DNA from: Magnaporthiopsis rhizophila | Taxonomy: Eukaryota; Ascomycota; Sordariomycetes; Magnaporthales; Magnaporthaceae | Length of the DNA stretch: 64,000 bases | NCBI GenBank assembly: GCA_003049465.1 | Contig: PYSS01000020.1 | Coordinates: 124,001 to 188,000, forward strand | Direction of reading: 5' to 3' | In this document: piece by piece, positions 1-10,813 of the stretch | Position numbering within the stretch: position 1 is the stretch's first letter | Layout of the letters: every line of letters begins with the position of its first letter | The notes under the pieces: model-generated | What the model saw: only the letters and a program-made list of their open reading frames with translations | What the model was told of the DNA's origin: nothing | The model's database searches: none | Position numbers and translations under genes: made by a program

Positions 1-1
1 C

Positions 2-1342
2 GTGCCGTCGCAACCACACGTCAAGCGCCTGGATCGCTACGTCAACGTCCAGCCGTGGCAGAACAACCGCGTCCGGCTACGGGTGCCCCCGGGGAAGCCG
101 GACTACATCAACGCCTCGCCCATATGTCTTTCCACGACCACGGGCGGTGCATCAGATCTCAGCCGGGGCGGCGTGGAAGAAGACCACCCGAGCCGATACA
201 TCGCAATGCAGGGCCCCAAGAGAAACTCGGTCGAGCACGTCTGGCGCATGGTTTTTGAGCAGCTGCGCAGTCCCGCCGTCATCGTCATGTTGACCGAGAC
301 GCACGAGGGCCTGGCCGAGAAGTGCTACCCTTACTTCCCCCGCTCTCCCGATTCACCGCCGATCGAGATCGGTGCCTCAGACGAGTTCGCAGATGGCTTC
401 CGCGCCTCGGTGCGCTGCGAGGCGATTGAGCATTGCGCCGGCGATGCCATCGAGTTACGCAAGCTCGTGATGCGGGCCCACCGCCGGGCAGCTGCCCCAG
501 CAGCGGCCGTCGCACCCGGTACCCCGTTACGGAAGCAGCGGCCACATCTATCGAATGGCGACGGCGGTAGTCGCAGAAGAGGAGGCGTGGACCCGGAACC
601 GTCAAGTCCAATAGAGACGACCCAAGAGGACGGCGGCGACGTCATGATCATGTCTCCCTTCAAGCCCGACGCACCGGCCGGGCGCAGCATGTTTCCCGGC
701 TTAAAGAAGCGGAGGGACAGATCACAGAACCGCCAAGGCAGCAGCAGGAGTAGCAGTACAACCTCGGCCAGGACGGGCGGCGACGGCACGCCAGCCGAGT
801 CGACGGACAGGGAGGAGGCCGACATCGAGGAGGAGGACGAAACCGAGATGACCGAGGAGGTGGAGGAGCGCGTGGTGCACCACTTCCTATACAAGAAGTG
901 GCCCGACTTTGGGGTTCCAGCGCTGGAGGACCTAGACTCCTTCTTCGCGCTGATGCGGCTGTCGCGCGAAAAGAACGCGGACCCGGAGAACCCGCGGATC
1001 GTGCACTGCAGCGCCGGCGTCGGACGCTCGGGGACCTTTATCGCGCTCGAGCATCTGATGCGAGAGCTCGACTCGGGCGTGTTGGAGGACTGGGACGACC
1101 AGGCCGAAGAGAGGGCGTACGCCGGTGACGCAGGCATCCCCGGCGAAAGGGATCTCATCTTCCACACGGTGAACCAGCTCCGCGAGCAGCGTCGGAACAT
1201 GGTCCAGGCCGAGGGCCAGTTCCTGTTCATCTACCAGGTCCTGCGCAAGCTCTGGCAGGACAAGTACGATGTCCCCGAGGAGGAGCAGGAGCCGGCTGCT
1301 AAACGGCACGAGGTTGATCCTTTTGTCAGCAATGGGAGGTAG
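2..1342 (+). CDS. Protein tyrosine phosphatase, classical type (5'-partial)
   Basis: The last 446 codons of a classical tyrosine-specific phosphatase are present; the gene begins left of the window. Visible motifs in order: YINASPI and YIAMQGP substrate-recognition region (about residues 35-70 of the visible part), WPD loop with the general acid (W300-P301-D302), the P-loop HCSAGVGRSG with catalytic Cys336 and Arg342, and the Q-loop QAEGQ (402-406). Between the pTyr-binding region and the WPD loop lies a low-complexity Ser/Arg/acidic insertion (about 170-285), which is typical of fungal Pyp1/PTP1-type enzymes that dephosphorylate MAP kinases; the MAPK substrate is family knowledge, not visible here. 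No intron is seen in the visible part. Stop TAG at 1340-1342. All catalytic residues are intact, so an active enzyme is expected. Confidence 0.93.
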   Translation: MPSQPHVKRLDRYVNVQPWQNNRVRLRVPPGKPDYINASPICLSTTTGGASDLSRGGVEEDHPSRYIAMQGPKRNSVEHVWRMVFEQLRSPAVIVMLTETHEGLAEKCYPYFPRSPDSPPIEIGASDEFADGFRASVRCEAIEHCAGDAIELRKLVMRAHRRAAAPAAAVAPGTPLRKQRPHLSNGDGGSRRRGGVDPEPSSPIETTQEDGGDVMIMSPFKPDAPAGRSMFPGLKKRRDRSQNRQGSSRSSSTTSARTGGDGTPAESTDREEADIEEEDETEMTEEVEERVVHHFLYKKWPDFGVPALEDLDSFFALMRLSREKNADPENPRIVHCSAGVGRSGTFIALEHLMRELDSGVLEDWDDQAEERAYAGDAGIPGERDLIFHTVNQLREQRRNMVQAEGQFLFIYQVLRKLWQDKYDVPEEEQEPAAKRHEVDPFVSNGR

Positions 1343-4300
1343 TTAACTGTCTGTTCTTGTTTTGCTTTTATTTTTTCTTCTCTTTTATATGTTAGTCGGG
1401 CGTCCTCTCTATTTAGAGTGCAGTTTTTGACCGATCTGGGCAATAGCATGGCGTCAGTGGTTTTTTTTCTTCTTTTCTCTGTCGTCTCTCTTCCTTGATA
1501 GACTGCAGCGATCTCGCATAGAACATGGATCACTATTCTCTGCATGGCTTTGGTATTGGGGAACCTTGAGAAAAGAAAACGTGTTTATATTCATCTTGTC
1601 TTCCATGTTTTGATACTTGCTTGTGCAACGCTGTATTTCACATGATGGAGTCTTTTGCTGCCTGTTTTTATCTCGCCGCGAGGCAGGTGGCCCTTTCCCA
1701 ATCCCACAAACGACAAAGATGGCTTAGCGTCAAGATGGCTATGCAAGTTTGGCATATCCATGGCAGCCGTCGGCGGGCCGAGTAAGCGTGGCGAGCCGGC
1801 GGGTCGTTCGAGGTTGTACATAAGCGAAACGGCTGAGGGCTACATTGGGGTTGTCGCTTATATTGACGGGGTGGCCTTTTTTTTTTTTTTTTCTCGTTTA
1901 CTCTCAACAGTCTTTTCTTTGGACCGCCGTATCCAGTATTCACAGCGTGCAAGCACTGACGTAAAGATGACAAGGACACCCGTATGTAGAGTTTCACACG
2001 TGCAAAAGCAAGCAAGCCCTCCCCCAAAAAGGGCAGCCGCCGCTGCAGGGGAAGAGAGTCCGAGGGCCAAAAAAAAAAAGCGAGGGGCGTGGTGCGATAC
2101 GCAGCCCGGCCGTTGCAGAAGGCCCGTCGTGGCTGCACGACCATGGAGGGAGGGAGGGCATCAGGAACTCGGACCGTGCTTGCAAATGCGGCTAAAATCA
2201 CACGCGGAGCCTCGGCCAACTATCCCATGCTCGCTATAGCATCCCAATTCGGATTGATGACCCCCGGTTTTTTGAACATTTGCTTTGTTTTGCTTTTCTT
2301 TTTTTTTTTTTTTTTTCTCTGCTCTTCTCTTCCTTCCCTGCTGCCGGCCTCGTGGGAATAACAAAGTTTTTTCGCGATACGTACGTGCGGTTATTACACA
2401 TGGCCTCACCACCCTCACCGGTAGCCTCTTTTAGAAGCCCTTCCAAATCATATCCTTCACCGGTGGCTGGGGGGTTGGGTGTTGTTTCGAGACGAGGCCC
2501 ACCAAATGGATGGGATGGGCTCTTTGCTTTTCAAATCCAGCGTCGTACCCGGCTGATTACCCGACGAGGAAAGACCCTCGTGCTCTCGCTCGCTCGCTAC
2601 ATGCCGACCGGTCAAGGATGGTTGGCACGCAACGCGTGTGTTTTGCGCAACATCCGTGCCACCACACGCAACTTTACGACGATACGCCCCCCCTCTCGAC
2701 AACTTTAGCCGCCCCATGGTGGGTGGATGGTTAGATTTGGGATACGCATCATCGGTGTCACATGCTGGTGTGCGAGGTGTGGTATTTGCAAATGTGCTGG
2801 GCGGCCGGTCTGGTCCCGCTTCCGAACCGTCGCCAGGAATTTGAACTAGAGGTACGCTTATACGGACGCTTTGGTCGTCAGGTTCTGTGGCCAACCACTC
2901 TTTTGGGATTACAAATATCCCAAGGTTCATGCCGCCTTTTATTCTTCTTTCTTTCCCACAGCGTGAAATATCCGTGTTGAATTCGTGTCACCTGCTTCAG
3001 TAGGCACTTACCTAGGTAGGTAGGTAGGTAGATAGGTAGGCGTATACTACGTGTGCAAGTGATGGCTGTTGCGGAACATGTTGTCACAAGGACTATTCGT
3101 GACCGCTTTTTTGAGACCTCCGCAATGAGACCCGCCATCAAATCCGTTTTTCCGATGCTGTTTTTTTCTTCAACGCCCGTCATTGCACATGGCAGGCACG
3201 TTTTCCCCTGTTTTGTGGGGACGGGAGCTGCCTCCCCACCCAGCGGCCAGTAAAATACTTCCAGAACACGGCTGGTCCCCTGCCGCTGGTCCAGCTGCCC
3301 TTCCCAAAAGAGGTGCTTGCCGTTGCAGAAAAGCTGTCGGCGTTATCTTCGGGCGTCCTCCTCGTGCCTCTCCATCTCTCTCACCTGCTGCCCACCAAGT
3401 CACTCCACCCAATAGAAACGCGCCGAGTTCAACGTTCAGCGCGTGGGCCTTTGCGAGTCCCGATTCAACGGTCGCGCCGCCGCCCACCTGGGAAATAACA
3501 TAGAGGTCCCGCCGCAACTATCCATTGCGACAGAGCTGGACTGTCTTTTTGTGCGCCGCACGGCAGGCAGGGGAGATTAGCATGTCCCGAAAATTGCGAC
3601 GAGTCAAAAATGCCGGCCCGCTAAATTAGGTACGAGCATCTATCCATTCTCATACTGTGTTTTCTTTTTCTTATTTTACCCCGGCCCAGTGCCTTCGAGT
3701 CACCTCACCTGGTGCCTATGGTGTGTCGGGGACATGTTAGCCACATGTTCAGCAACCATGGGCACGCATATCACGGCTTACGCGCTTACCACTTCCGGAC
3801 CAGCATTTGGTCGAAGTGGTGGCCCCCGTTGCGGTGCTTGCCGGTGAAGCCGAGGATGGCGAGCACCCGTCCGCGCTGATCCCACGGGCGGGAGAGTGTG
3901 GGCACCTGATGGCTGATGCTGACGGGCCTGGCACCGCCGGTGAGCCTGGCGATGACGGGATTTCTGATTGGGCGACCACCAGACCAGGGGCTATGTGGCT
4001 GTCCCATGGCTTTCGCCGGCGATCATGACGAGGATGGACCAGGGCTCGGCGGATTGTTGAATGCCTCCAGGAGTCAACAGCCAGGAATAACGACATGGCT
4101 GCAAGAAACGGCTGCAGAATGCAACCATGCACGGGCTGGCGCATGCCCGGCCAAGTCGGCTGGAGCGCTACGAAGGGCAAGGGCTGCGCGTGGACGGCAC
4201 GAGTACCGCGATAGGGCCACCTCAACGACGTGCCTGCCGGTCCTTGATCCCGGCGGGCTCACCTCCTCGCGTTCTGGACGGCGTACTGACCACACACCTG

Positions 4301-7163
4301 TCGCCCGCCCCACGCGCAACGGCACCCAGCCGAGTTGCATTGCCGTCACTATTTCCATTTCTGGGAGAAAAGGAGCATGCGCGTCAAACACACTTGATCC
4401 GCCGGCGTGGTTCGCCCAGCGCTGCGCCTCGTCGCTCCTGCTATAGCAGACTTCCCTTCTCTTATGATGCCCAGACGGCAAAAGTCAAACAGAGGGAGCC
4501 AAAAGAAGGAGGTGCGGAGGTTGGGGTCGGAAAGAAAAAGAAGCATTCTTGATCTGCGCATACGCAAACTGCAGCCAGCGACTGCCACATGGAGGTTTTT
4601 CCTCCTCGGGCCTCGCGTCGCTCGTGCCTGGCCTGGCAGCGTGTGCTAGCCAGACGCTTGGCGACGCTGACAGGGCCTGAAGAAGGAACCATCGGGCCTA
4701 GGCTGGAGCGGTGGTCCCCACTTGGCGCACCACCAACCCCGGCCGCCCGAACCCCTTGTGTCAACCATTTTTGGTCCCCTTTTTCTTCTGGAATCGTTCG
4801 GAGTCTTCCGTTTTCCTCCTGGCGCTGGTGGTCGGAAAAGGCCCTAGGTCACACACCCCCCCAGGGAAGGCGCGCTACCATCCATGCGCTCCGGTAAATC
4901 CGCCCGCCGTCACATTAAATCATTGCTTTAATTTCGGGTATCGGTGGTGAAGTGAGACGCCGGGTGCAGGAAGAAACGAGGAGAAGGGTGAGAAAAGAAG
5001 ACGGCCTTTCGATTTCCCCATGTATGTGTTTTCTTGGCTTTGGCTGTCTATAGTGCCCCGAGGAATCTGGATTTCTAATTCCGGCGGGCTGTTTGCTGAG
5101 AACGCTCCCTTCCATCTTCCATCAACCTTCCTCGTGCGACGGGATAATCGCACCTCGTTGGGAATCCCACCCCGGACGGTACGCCCCCGTCAAGCAAAGC
5201 GGACCAAACGTCTCTCGACCGGGCAACAGAGCGGCGAGAAAGACGAAGGCTGCGAGCGAGGCCAGCAAGACACGATTCAGCGTCCGCGTTTCTGAGTTTG
5301 CGCATCCTGGAGCGAAAGGGACCCGCCGTCGCGCGAGCCCAACGCCGCAGAGCTGTAGCGTATTTTTCGGCCCAATCGCACCCACACCCCACCATTTGAC
5401 TCCCCGTCGTGCTGTCCGTCGGAGAGCACGGCTCTTGCGACTGACTTACCACCTACCTGCCACCGACCTGATGTAAATACGCCGGCCTGGAACGCAACCC
5501 TCACACCCCCTCGTGCTCCCCAGACCGACCACCTCGACGACAAGAAGGGCTGCTTATGACAACCGGCCTGGCATCTGGACTATCCTGGACTCTCACATTC
5601 GTGCATGCTGCTGTCTCCCTCGACGGCGCCGCGAAGCAACTCTCACCTCATCTGGGTCATCTGAACGCCTCCTCCGTTCCTTCAGGACATACCTGCATCT
5701 GTCTGCATTTACCTACGCTACCTATCGATATACACTTTGCCGTAGCCCACCCGACGCACCTCACGGCCCTCAGCCACTCATCTGCCTCGCACGTCCCATC
5801 ATTTCACTCATTTCAAAGTCCGCCGCTGCTGTTGCGGTGTGAGAGTGGGCACCTGCATCCTGCACAACCCACCTGCCTCACCAGCAGGCCCGTCGCCCTT
5901 GGGCTCCTTCCGCCCTCTTCTGCATCTCCCCGCCCTCTCTGCCCGTGATGGCCTCGGCCGGAGCGGTTGAGGCTCGCTAGGACAGGCCACGCGAGCAAGG
6001 GAGAGAGAGCCGATCCCCTCCGAGGGAGAAGAAGAAAAAGAAAAGGTCGGAGAAAACTCCGAAATCTTGGGAATCCACCCGACGACATTAGTTGCTGTTC
6101 AGACAGCCCCTCGATACGACTCTTGCGTCCCCGCTCCTCGTCCTACTCCTCTGCCTTTGGGCTTTCGCTCCTTTAACCTTTTTAACCTTTTGCTGCTTGT
6201 GTTTCACGGGTCAGTGCAGCAAGCTGTGGCCGGTGGTATCGGCGACCGCGGCGCTCGTGTAACTTTTGGGTGCCTTGCTTCTCACCTCGCGCTCAGGATC
6301 GGGTCCGCCTCTGTCTGTCTGCTGCTGCGGTAGGCGGTTGATCCAGACAGCAACCCAGGGACACCCTGGGCAGCGAGGAAGGGATACGGGAAATCAAACC
6401 AAAGCACCGCCAACGCCCAGAACCCCGACAGTTTCTACCCCATCCACGACTGCGGACCAACGGCAGCGAAGCAAAAAAGCAAGCAGAAAAAAAAAAAAGA
6501 AACAACAACGAGAACGGGAAACCCACCGGCCGGCTTACTCTGCATTTGCAAGCTGAGCTGTAAAGTGGGCGCTGCAGGTCCCGCGGGACCCGTCACTTAC
6601 AAGAGCCCACGCCGGCGAGTGACTAAAGGAATCCACTCTGCCATCGACGAGTCTGGCCAGTGCCTGCCCTATCCCTCCGCTCTGCTTCAGGAGCGCGGGA
6701 AAAGGGTTCATCCCGCCTCGTTTGCGAGACGGAGCCACGGCAAACCCTGATCGGATCATTCGTTTTTTTTTTTTTCTTCGTTCATTTTCCTTTGGACCAC
6801 AAGTGTCCGTCCTCCGATTACATTATTTGCATGTGCTCCGGCTGCTTTGGACCCCTTCGCCCTCGACGGTCTTCCTCCCGCCAGCCCTCTGCTGACCTGG
6901 TCGAGCCACCAAAGCAAACAGGCGACATATTCAACCTTTGGCTTTCGTCTTTACGACCCCCGACGCCTTTCATACCGGGTCCGATCCGTGCCTCGTCCCG
7001 CGCCCACGCATTGTCTCCGTGGCCGCTGACCTGAACGACGCACGATCGGTGTGCTGGCCGGCCAAAGCCTCCCACACGCCTCGTTTCTGCTCACCACGGA
7101 ACCTTCAACCGCCGCGCCATCGCCTCCTTGGTCGACTCACTGCTTCTTAACTAATTATCAGCC
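1343..7163. other. 5.8-kb gene-free intergenic region
   Basis: No open frame here has recognisable family motifs or a coherent splice structure. The stretch is rich in pyrimidine runs (T runs near 1879, 2300 and 6762) and carries a TAGG tandem repeat at about 3012-3040. The right-hand part (roughly 5.5-7.1 kb) is C/T-rich and probably includes the promoter and 5' leader of the LST7-like gene starting at 7164. Short open frames exist on both strands but look like chance frames in GC-rich DNA. Confidence 0.6.
3012..3040. repeat. TAGG tetranucleotide repeat
   Basis: Imperfect run of TAGG units (CCTAGGTAGGTAGGTAGGTA, then GATAGGTAGG). A related run lies at about 10263-10300, and single CCTAGGTA or GTAGGTA motifs recur at about 14830, 47277, 61030 and 61803, always outside genes. 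Confidence 0.85.
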
Positions 7164-9400
7164 ATGACGTCGATAGTGAGTGTTTTTGAACTCTGTTCCT
7201 TCTCCCTTTTTCTTCCTTGCTTTTTTTTCCCCTCCCGCTTTTCGTTGTGTTCTTATCCTTGATGGCCGTGCTGCACGTGCCCCATACCCTCGCCTCTTCG
7301 ATGCTGGCTCCAGTTGGCTGGCTACCTAAGCTACACGTTCCCTGCATTGCACCATTACGTCCCACTCTGCCTTTCTTGTCCTTGTCTGGCTGCTGCTGCG
7401 TTGCCTTTTCCGTGGTTGGGGTGGTCGATCGCCTCCGCCTGCCTTGGAAGGTATCGGCACTGGGTTGCCACGAGACCCCCACGTTCGACTGGCTATAATT
7501 GCACCACTTGGCACAACACATCTGCTTGGCCGGGCACCACTGCGACTGGCACGTGGCTGCGCGTGGCACCGCAGGCGTGCAGTGCAATTGCTCAGCCGAG
7601 AGGAAGGAGTACAGCCTGCTCCCTTGAACCACATCACGCGTCACCTGCCCTTTCCGCCCTCCCTTCTCACCGCTCTGCCAGAAGGGGAGGTTCCATTCCG
7701 ATTCCGCTCTGGTGGACGTGCCCCGGCTTGCTCACCTGGGCATGGACTCGGCACTTGCTCTGACCCTCCTATCTATCTCCCCTTGCCGTAACCAAAAGAA
7801 CCCCCACCCCCAGCCGCGGCCGCACTCTATTTTGGAATCGCCCCTGTGCTCTTCTTGCGGCGCCGCCTGGCCTGCCCTGCTCCCTTGCCACCGAATGTCT
7901 TGTTTCGACGACCAGAGATCAAGAAAAAAAATGCTGACCTCGGGTGTGCAGTTGTGCTTGGCGCACTACTGTGACGTTCACGGGCCAACTCCTCTGATGG
8001 TCACCGAAGGGCTCCCTGTGGCCTGCTCTACATGCTACGAGGACGATGCGGTGGATTTCCCGGCCGTAGGCGAGCGTTTACAGTCGGGAGCCCAGTGGTC
8101 GCAACAGATTTCTGGGCCGGCGGCCGCTGCCATCACCGACGCTTTGCAGCAGATCAGCCTGACGGCGGCCCATCGAAGCTCCTCCACGCCGGCATCGGAG
8201 CGCGATGCGCAAAATCATCGGGCCAACCTTGTGCGGAGCGTTTCGCACACAGCCACACCCCCAGCATCTGCCGCCGAGAGCCCGCCAGTCAGCCCACACC
8301 CGGCAGTAAATCGGGATTCGGGCTTTCGACGCACCTACGACACACGCCGCGCGAACCCTTGCGATAACTGCGCCATGACTTTACCTCGCCGGCAGGAGGG
8401 CACGTCCGAGGATGCAAGAATAGGGCCTGGTGGGCCGACTCTGCGCACGCGTGCACCCTACGCACGCGTCTATGACTCGGGCGCCACATCCCCGAGGAGC
8501 TCTCAAACCACATCGTCTTCCTCGTCGGACACGGAAGAGACGGGAAGCCGTGGCCCGCAACAAAAAACGCCAACATATGGTCACCGACGGACTGGAACCT
8601 TGACCTCGACCACATCGCGCTCCAGCGCCAGCAGCTCGACCGCGAGGAGGAGCCATACGCACTTTGTCAACTACACCTCGACCCACGAGCCCGGCGAGGC
8701 GTCATTCAAGATGGTGCGCAACTCGTGTCTGCGGACCTTGTCGTTCGAAATGCTCCCGCGCAACCCCGCCACGTCCGGGTCGATGGGTTACCAGGGGATG
8801 GCGTCCAGCACCGGCGTTCCGGCGCCCCCCCCTTCCTTCGTCACGACTCACAGCACGGGCGCAGCCGCGTCGGGCGGACCCATGTTCTTCGGCGACCCGG
8901 CCGCGGGCTACACGACGGCCTACATCTTCCGCATCCCGGACGTGCACGCGCGCGGCCACAAGCGCGTCTACGCTCTCCTGGCCCTCTCGACGCACCGCGA
9001 GCGCCAAGCCATGAAGCCCTTTGGCTTCATCGCCGCCGCCTTCCGCGACCTGGCCGCCTGGATCCAGGGCATGGCCGAGGCCGAGGCCGAACGCGCCGCC
9101 GACGGAAGCGGGAGCTCGAGCCCTGTCGTGGTCAACCCAAACAACTACGGCGCCATGCCGCCTCCCAACATTCCCACCTTTGACCGCGCGGTGACCGCGA
9201 TGGCTCCGGGAACCAGCAGCTTCTTCGCCGCGGCCGGCAACGGCATCTCGCGACGTATGGGCTCGGGCTTCGCGGGGAGCGTCAGCGCTCCAAAGGCCCG
9301 CGGACTCCCCGAGGTTGTTGGCCAGCCCGACTTCTTCATCGAGCTGCACACACGCTTTGTTCGGCTGCTCTTGGAGCTCAGTGTCGTGCTCAACTCATGA
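7164..9400 (+). CDS. LST7: Folliculin/Lst7-like protein
   Basis: Two exons: 7164-7175 (only MTSI) and 7952-9400, giving 486 residues. The 776-bp intron has donor GTGAGT at 7176 and branch point CTGAC twelve bases before the CAG acceptor ending at 7951. The N-terminus after splicing reads MTSI-LCLAHYCDVHGP, which matches the start of the folliculin family, where a short M-x-x-I segment precedes a LCxFCELHGP-like motif. A Ser-rich linker (about 30-260) is followed by conserved-looking blocks around HTHFVNYTS, FRIPDVHARGHKRVYALLAL (about 325-345) and a C-terminal helix ending at ELSVVLNS. In yeast and mammals Lst7/folliculin pairs with Lst4/FNIP as a GAP for RagC/Gtr2 and so links amino acids to TORC1 at the vacuole or lysosome. 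The family call rests on the N-terminal motif and overall layout; no C-terminal DENN-type half is evident, as in yeast Lst7. Confidence 0.8.
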
Positions 9401-9947
9401 GAGGCAGAACCCTTCACTCATACGAAGCAACAGTCGCGATAACACCACACCGTGCATTGTATACATCTAAACTGTACAACAAGATTAACGACGACTACGA
9501 CGACCATCAACCAACTGTATCAACAAGCATGAGCCATGGAGAACTAGATCGTCGACATTTTTTTTAGCGTATCTTTTCTTTTTATTTCGCACCTTACCGA
9601 CGGCCCCATTTCAACGGATCGAGCAGAGGAAACATCATATTCTAAACATTCTGCGATATTCTTTTCTTTTCATTTTTTGTTTTGTTTCTCTTGACGTCGT
9701 CTCCAAAAGAAGAGCAATCTACATGTCGGAGATACACGACAAGGGCGGTTCCTTCTGTTCATGGATGACTGGTTTGTTAATGGGTAATGATTTGGGGGCA
9801 ACGGGGAAAGCGGCGCGCGGGTACAAGCCGCGCAGGTCGCGCTTTATGGAGCTTGGGGCCTTGTCAACCGGGTTTGCGTGCGGTTTGCTGAAAGACCTGG
9901 GACAAATTTTTTGATGGGTTGAGCGAGGCGTTTTTGTGTGGTTGCGG

Positions 9948-9984
<37 letters not shown>

Positions 9985-10044
9985 CTCCTATTTTTTTGAA
10001 AAATTTTTTTTTGGCTTTTTTTTTTTTCTTATTTTTCCGGGGGG

Positions 10045-10075
<31 letters not shown>

Positions 10076-10813
10076 GTTCTCTCATTTGCTTGAAATATTC
10101 TTGCTGGCCATTCTATCTTTTCTCATTTATCGCGCGAGCCATTTGACTTTTTTTTTTTTTTTTTTTTTGCTATTTTCCCTAGCGGTCGCGGCTTACTGGA
10201 CGGACTTTGTAGAGAGGTATCCGGGTAGATGAGCTACAGCAACAGCGGCAACACAACAAGTAAGTAGGTAGGTAGGTAGGTATGTAGGTAAATAGATAGA
10301 TAGAAGAGCCGGATCACGGCAGGATATACCCAGGGACGCTACGGCGGTGGGAATAATCAACTACGGTTACGGTTTTTTTGCATTCTGTTTGTCTCGAATG
10401 GACTTTGTTGGCGTTGTGTGGGTGTAAATGTTGGGAACGGGAGAGTACTGCGTTGGGCCGGTCCCTTTGTGGAACTCCATGTGCGGGGGGTCTGTATAGT
10501 CGCATCACAAGATACAAGTATCAGCCCGTCAGACCCCGAAATCACGGTCACGGGGCAGGCCTTCTGGGGCAACACGGAGCTGAGCCGGGTTTGAACCCAC
10601 AGATCAAGAGATGTTGACGGAGAAAGCCGGAAATACTGGGTCGCAAGCTTGCACCCAGATATGAGCAAAGCCCACTGTATTCAAAATGGAAGGGAAGGTT
10701 ACTATGTAAAAGAAACAAAATACATGGCAGTCTCAAACAAGTGCTTATATCCCAACCAGACAGATCCAAGATGTATATATGCCCTTAGTAAGACCAACAC
10801 GATAATCAAGCGC
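9401..10813. other. Intergenic, convergent 3' ends, T-rich
   Basis: Lies between the 3' ends of the LST7-like gene and the alpha/beta hydrolase gene. It contains 3' UTR-like AT-rich sequence, the poly-T block listed separately and a TAGG repeat (about 10263-10300). No gene or tRNA was recognised. Confidence 0.6.
9951..10168. repeat. Poly-T/T-rich block
   Basis: Within about 220 bp there are several long T runs (from 9951, about 10050 and about 10149) separated by T-rich linkers with a few G, C and A interruptions. It reads like a slippage-expanded poly-T tract downstream of the LST7-like gene. Confidence 0.9.

Noticed and set aside
3749..4552. Overlapping frames of 130-180 codons on both strands
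   Set aside because: No motifs, mutual overlap and no consistent codon bias.
10570..10605. tRNA T-arm-like GGGTTTGAACCC and reverse complement
   Set aside because: No acceptor stem, D-arm or anticodon arm at correct spacing on either strand.
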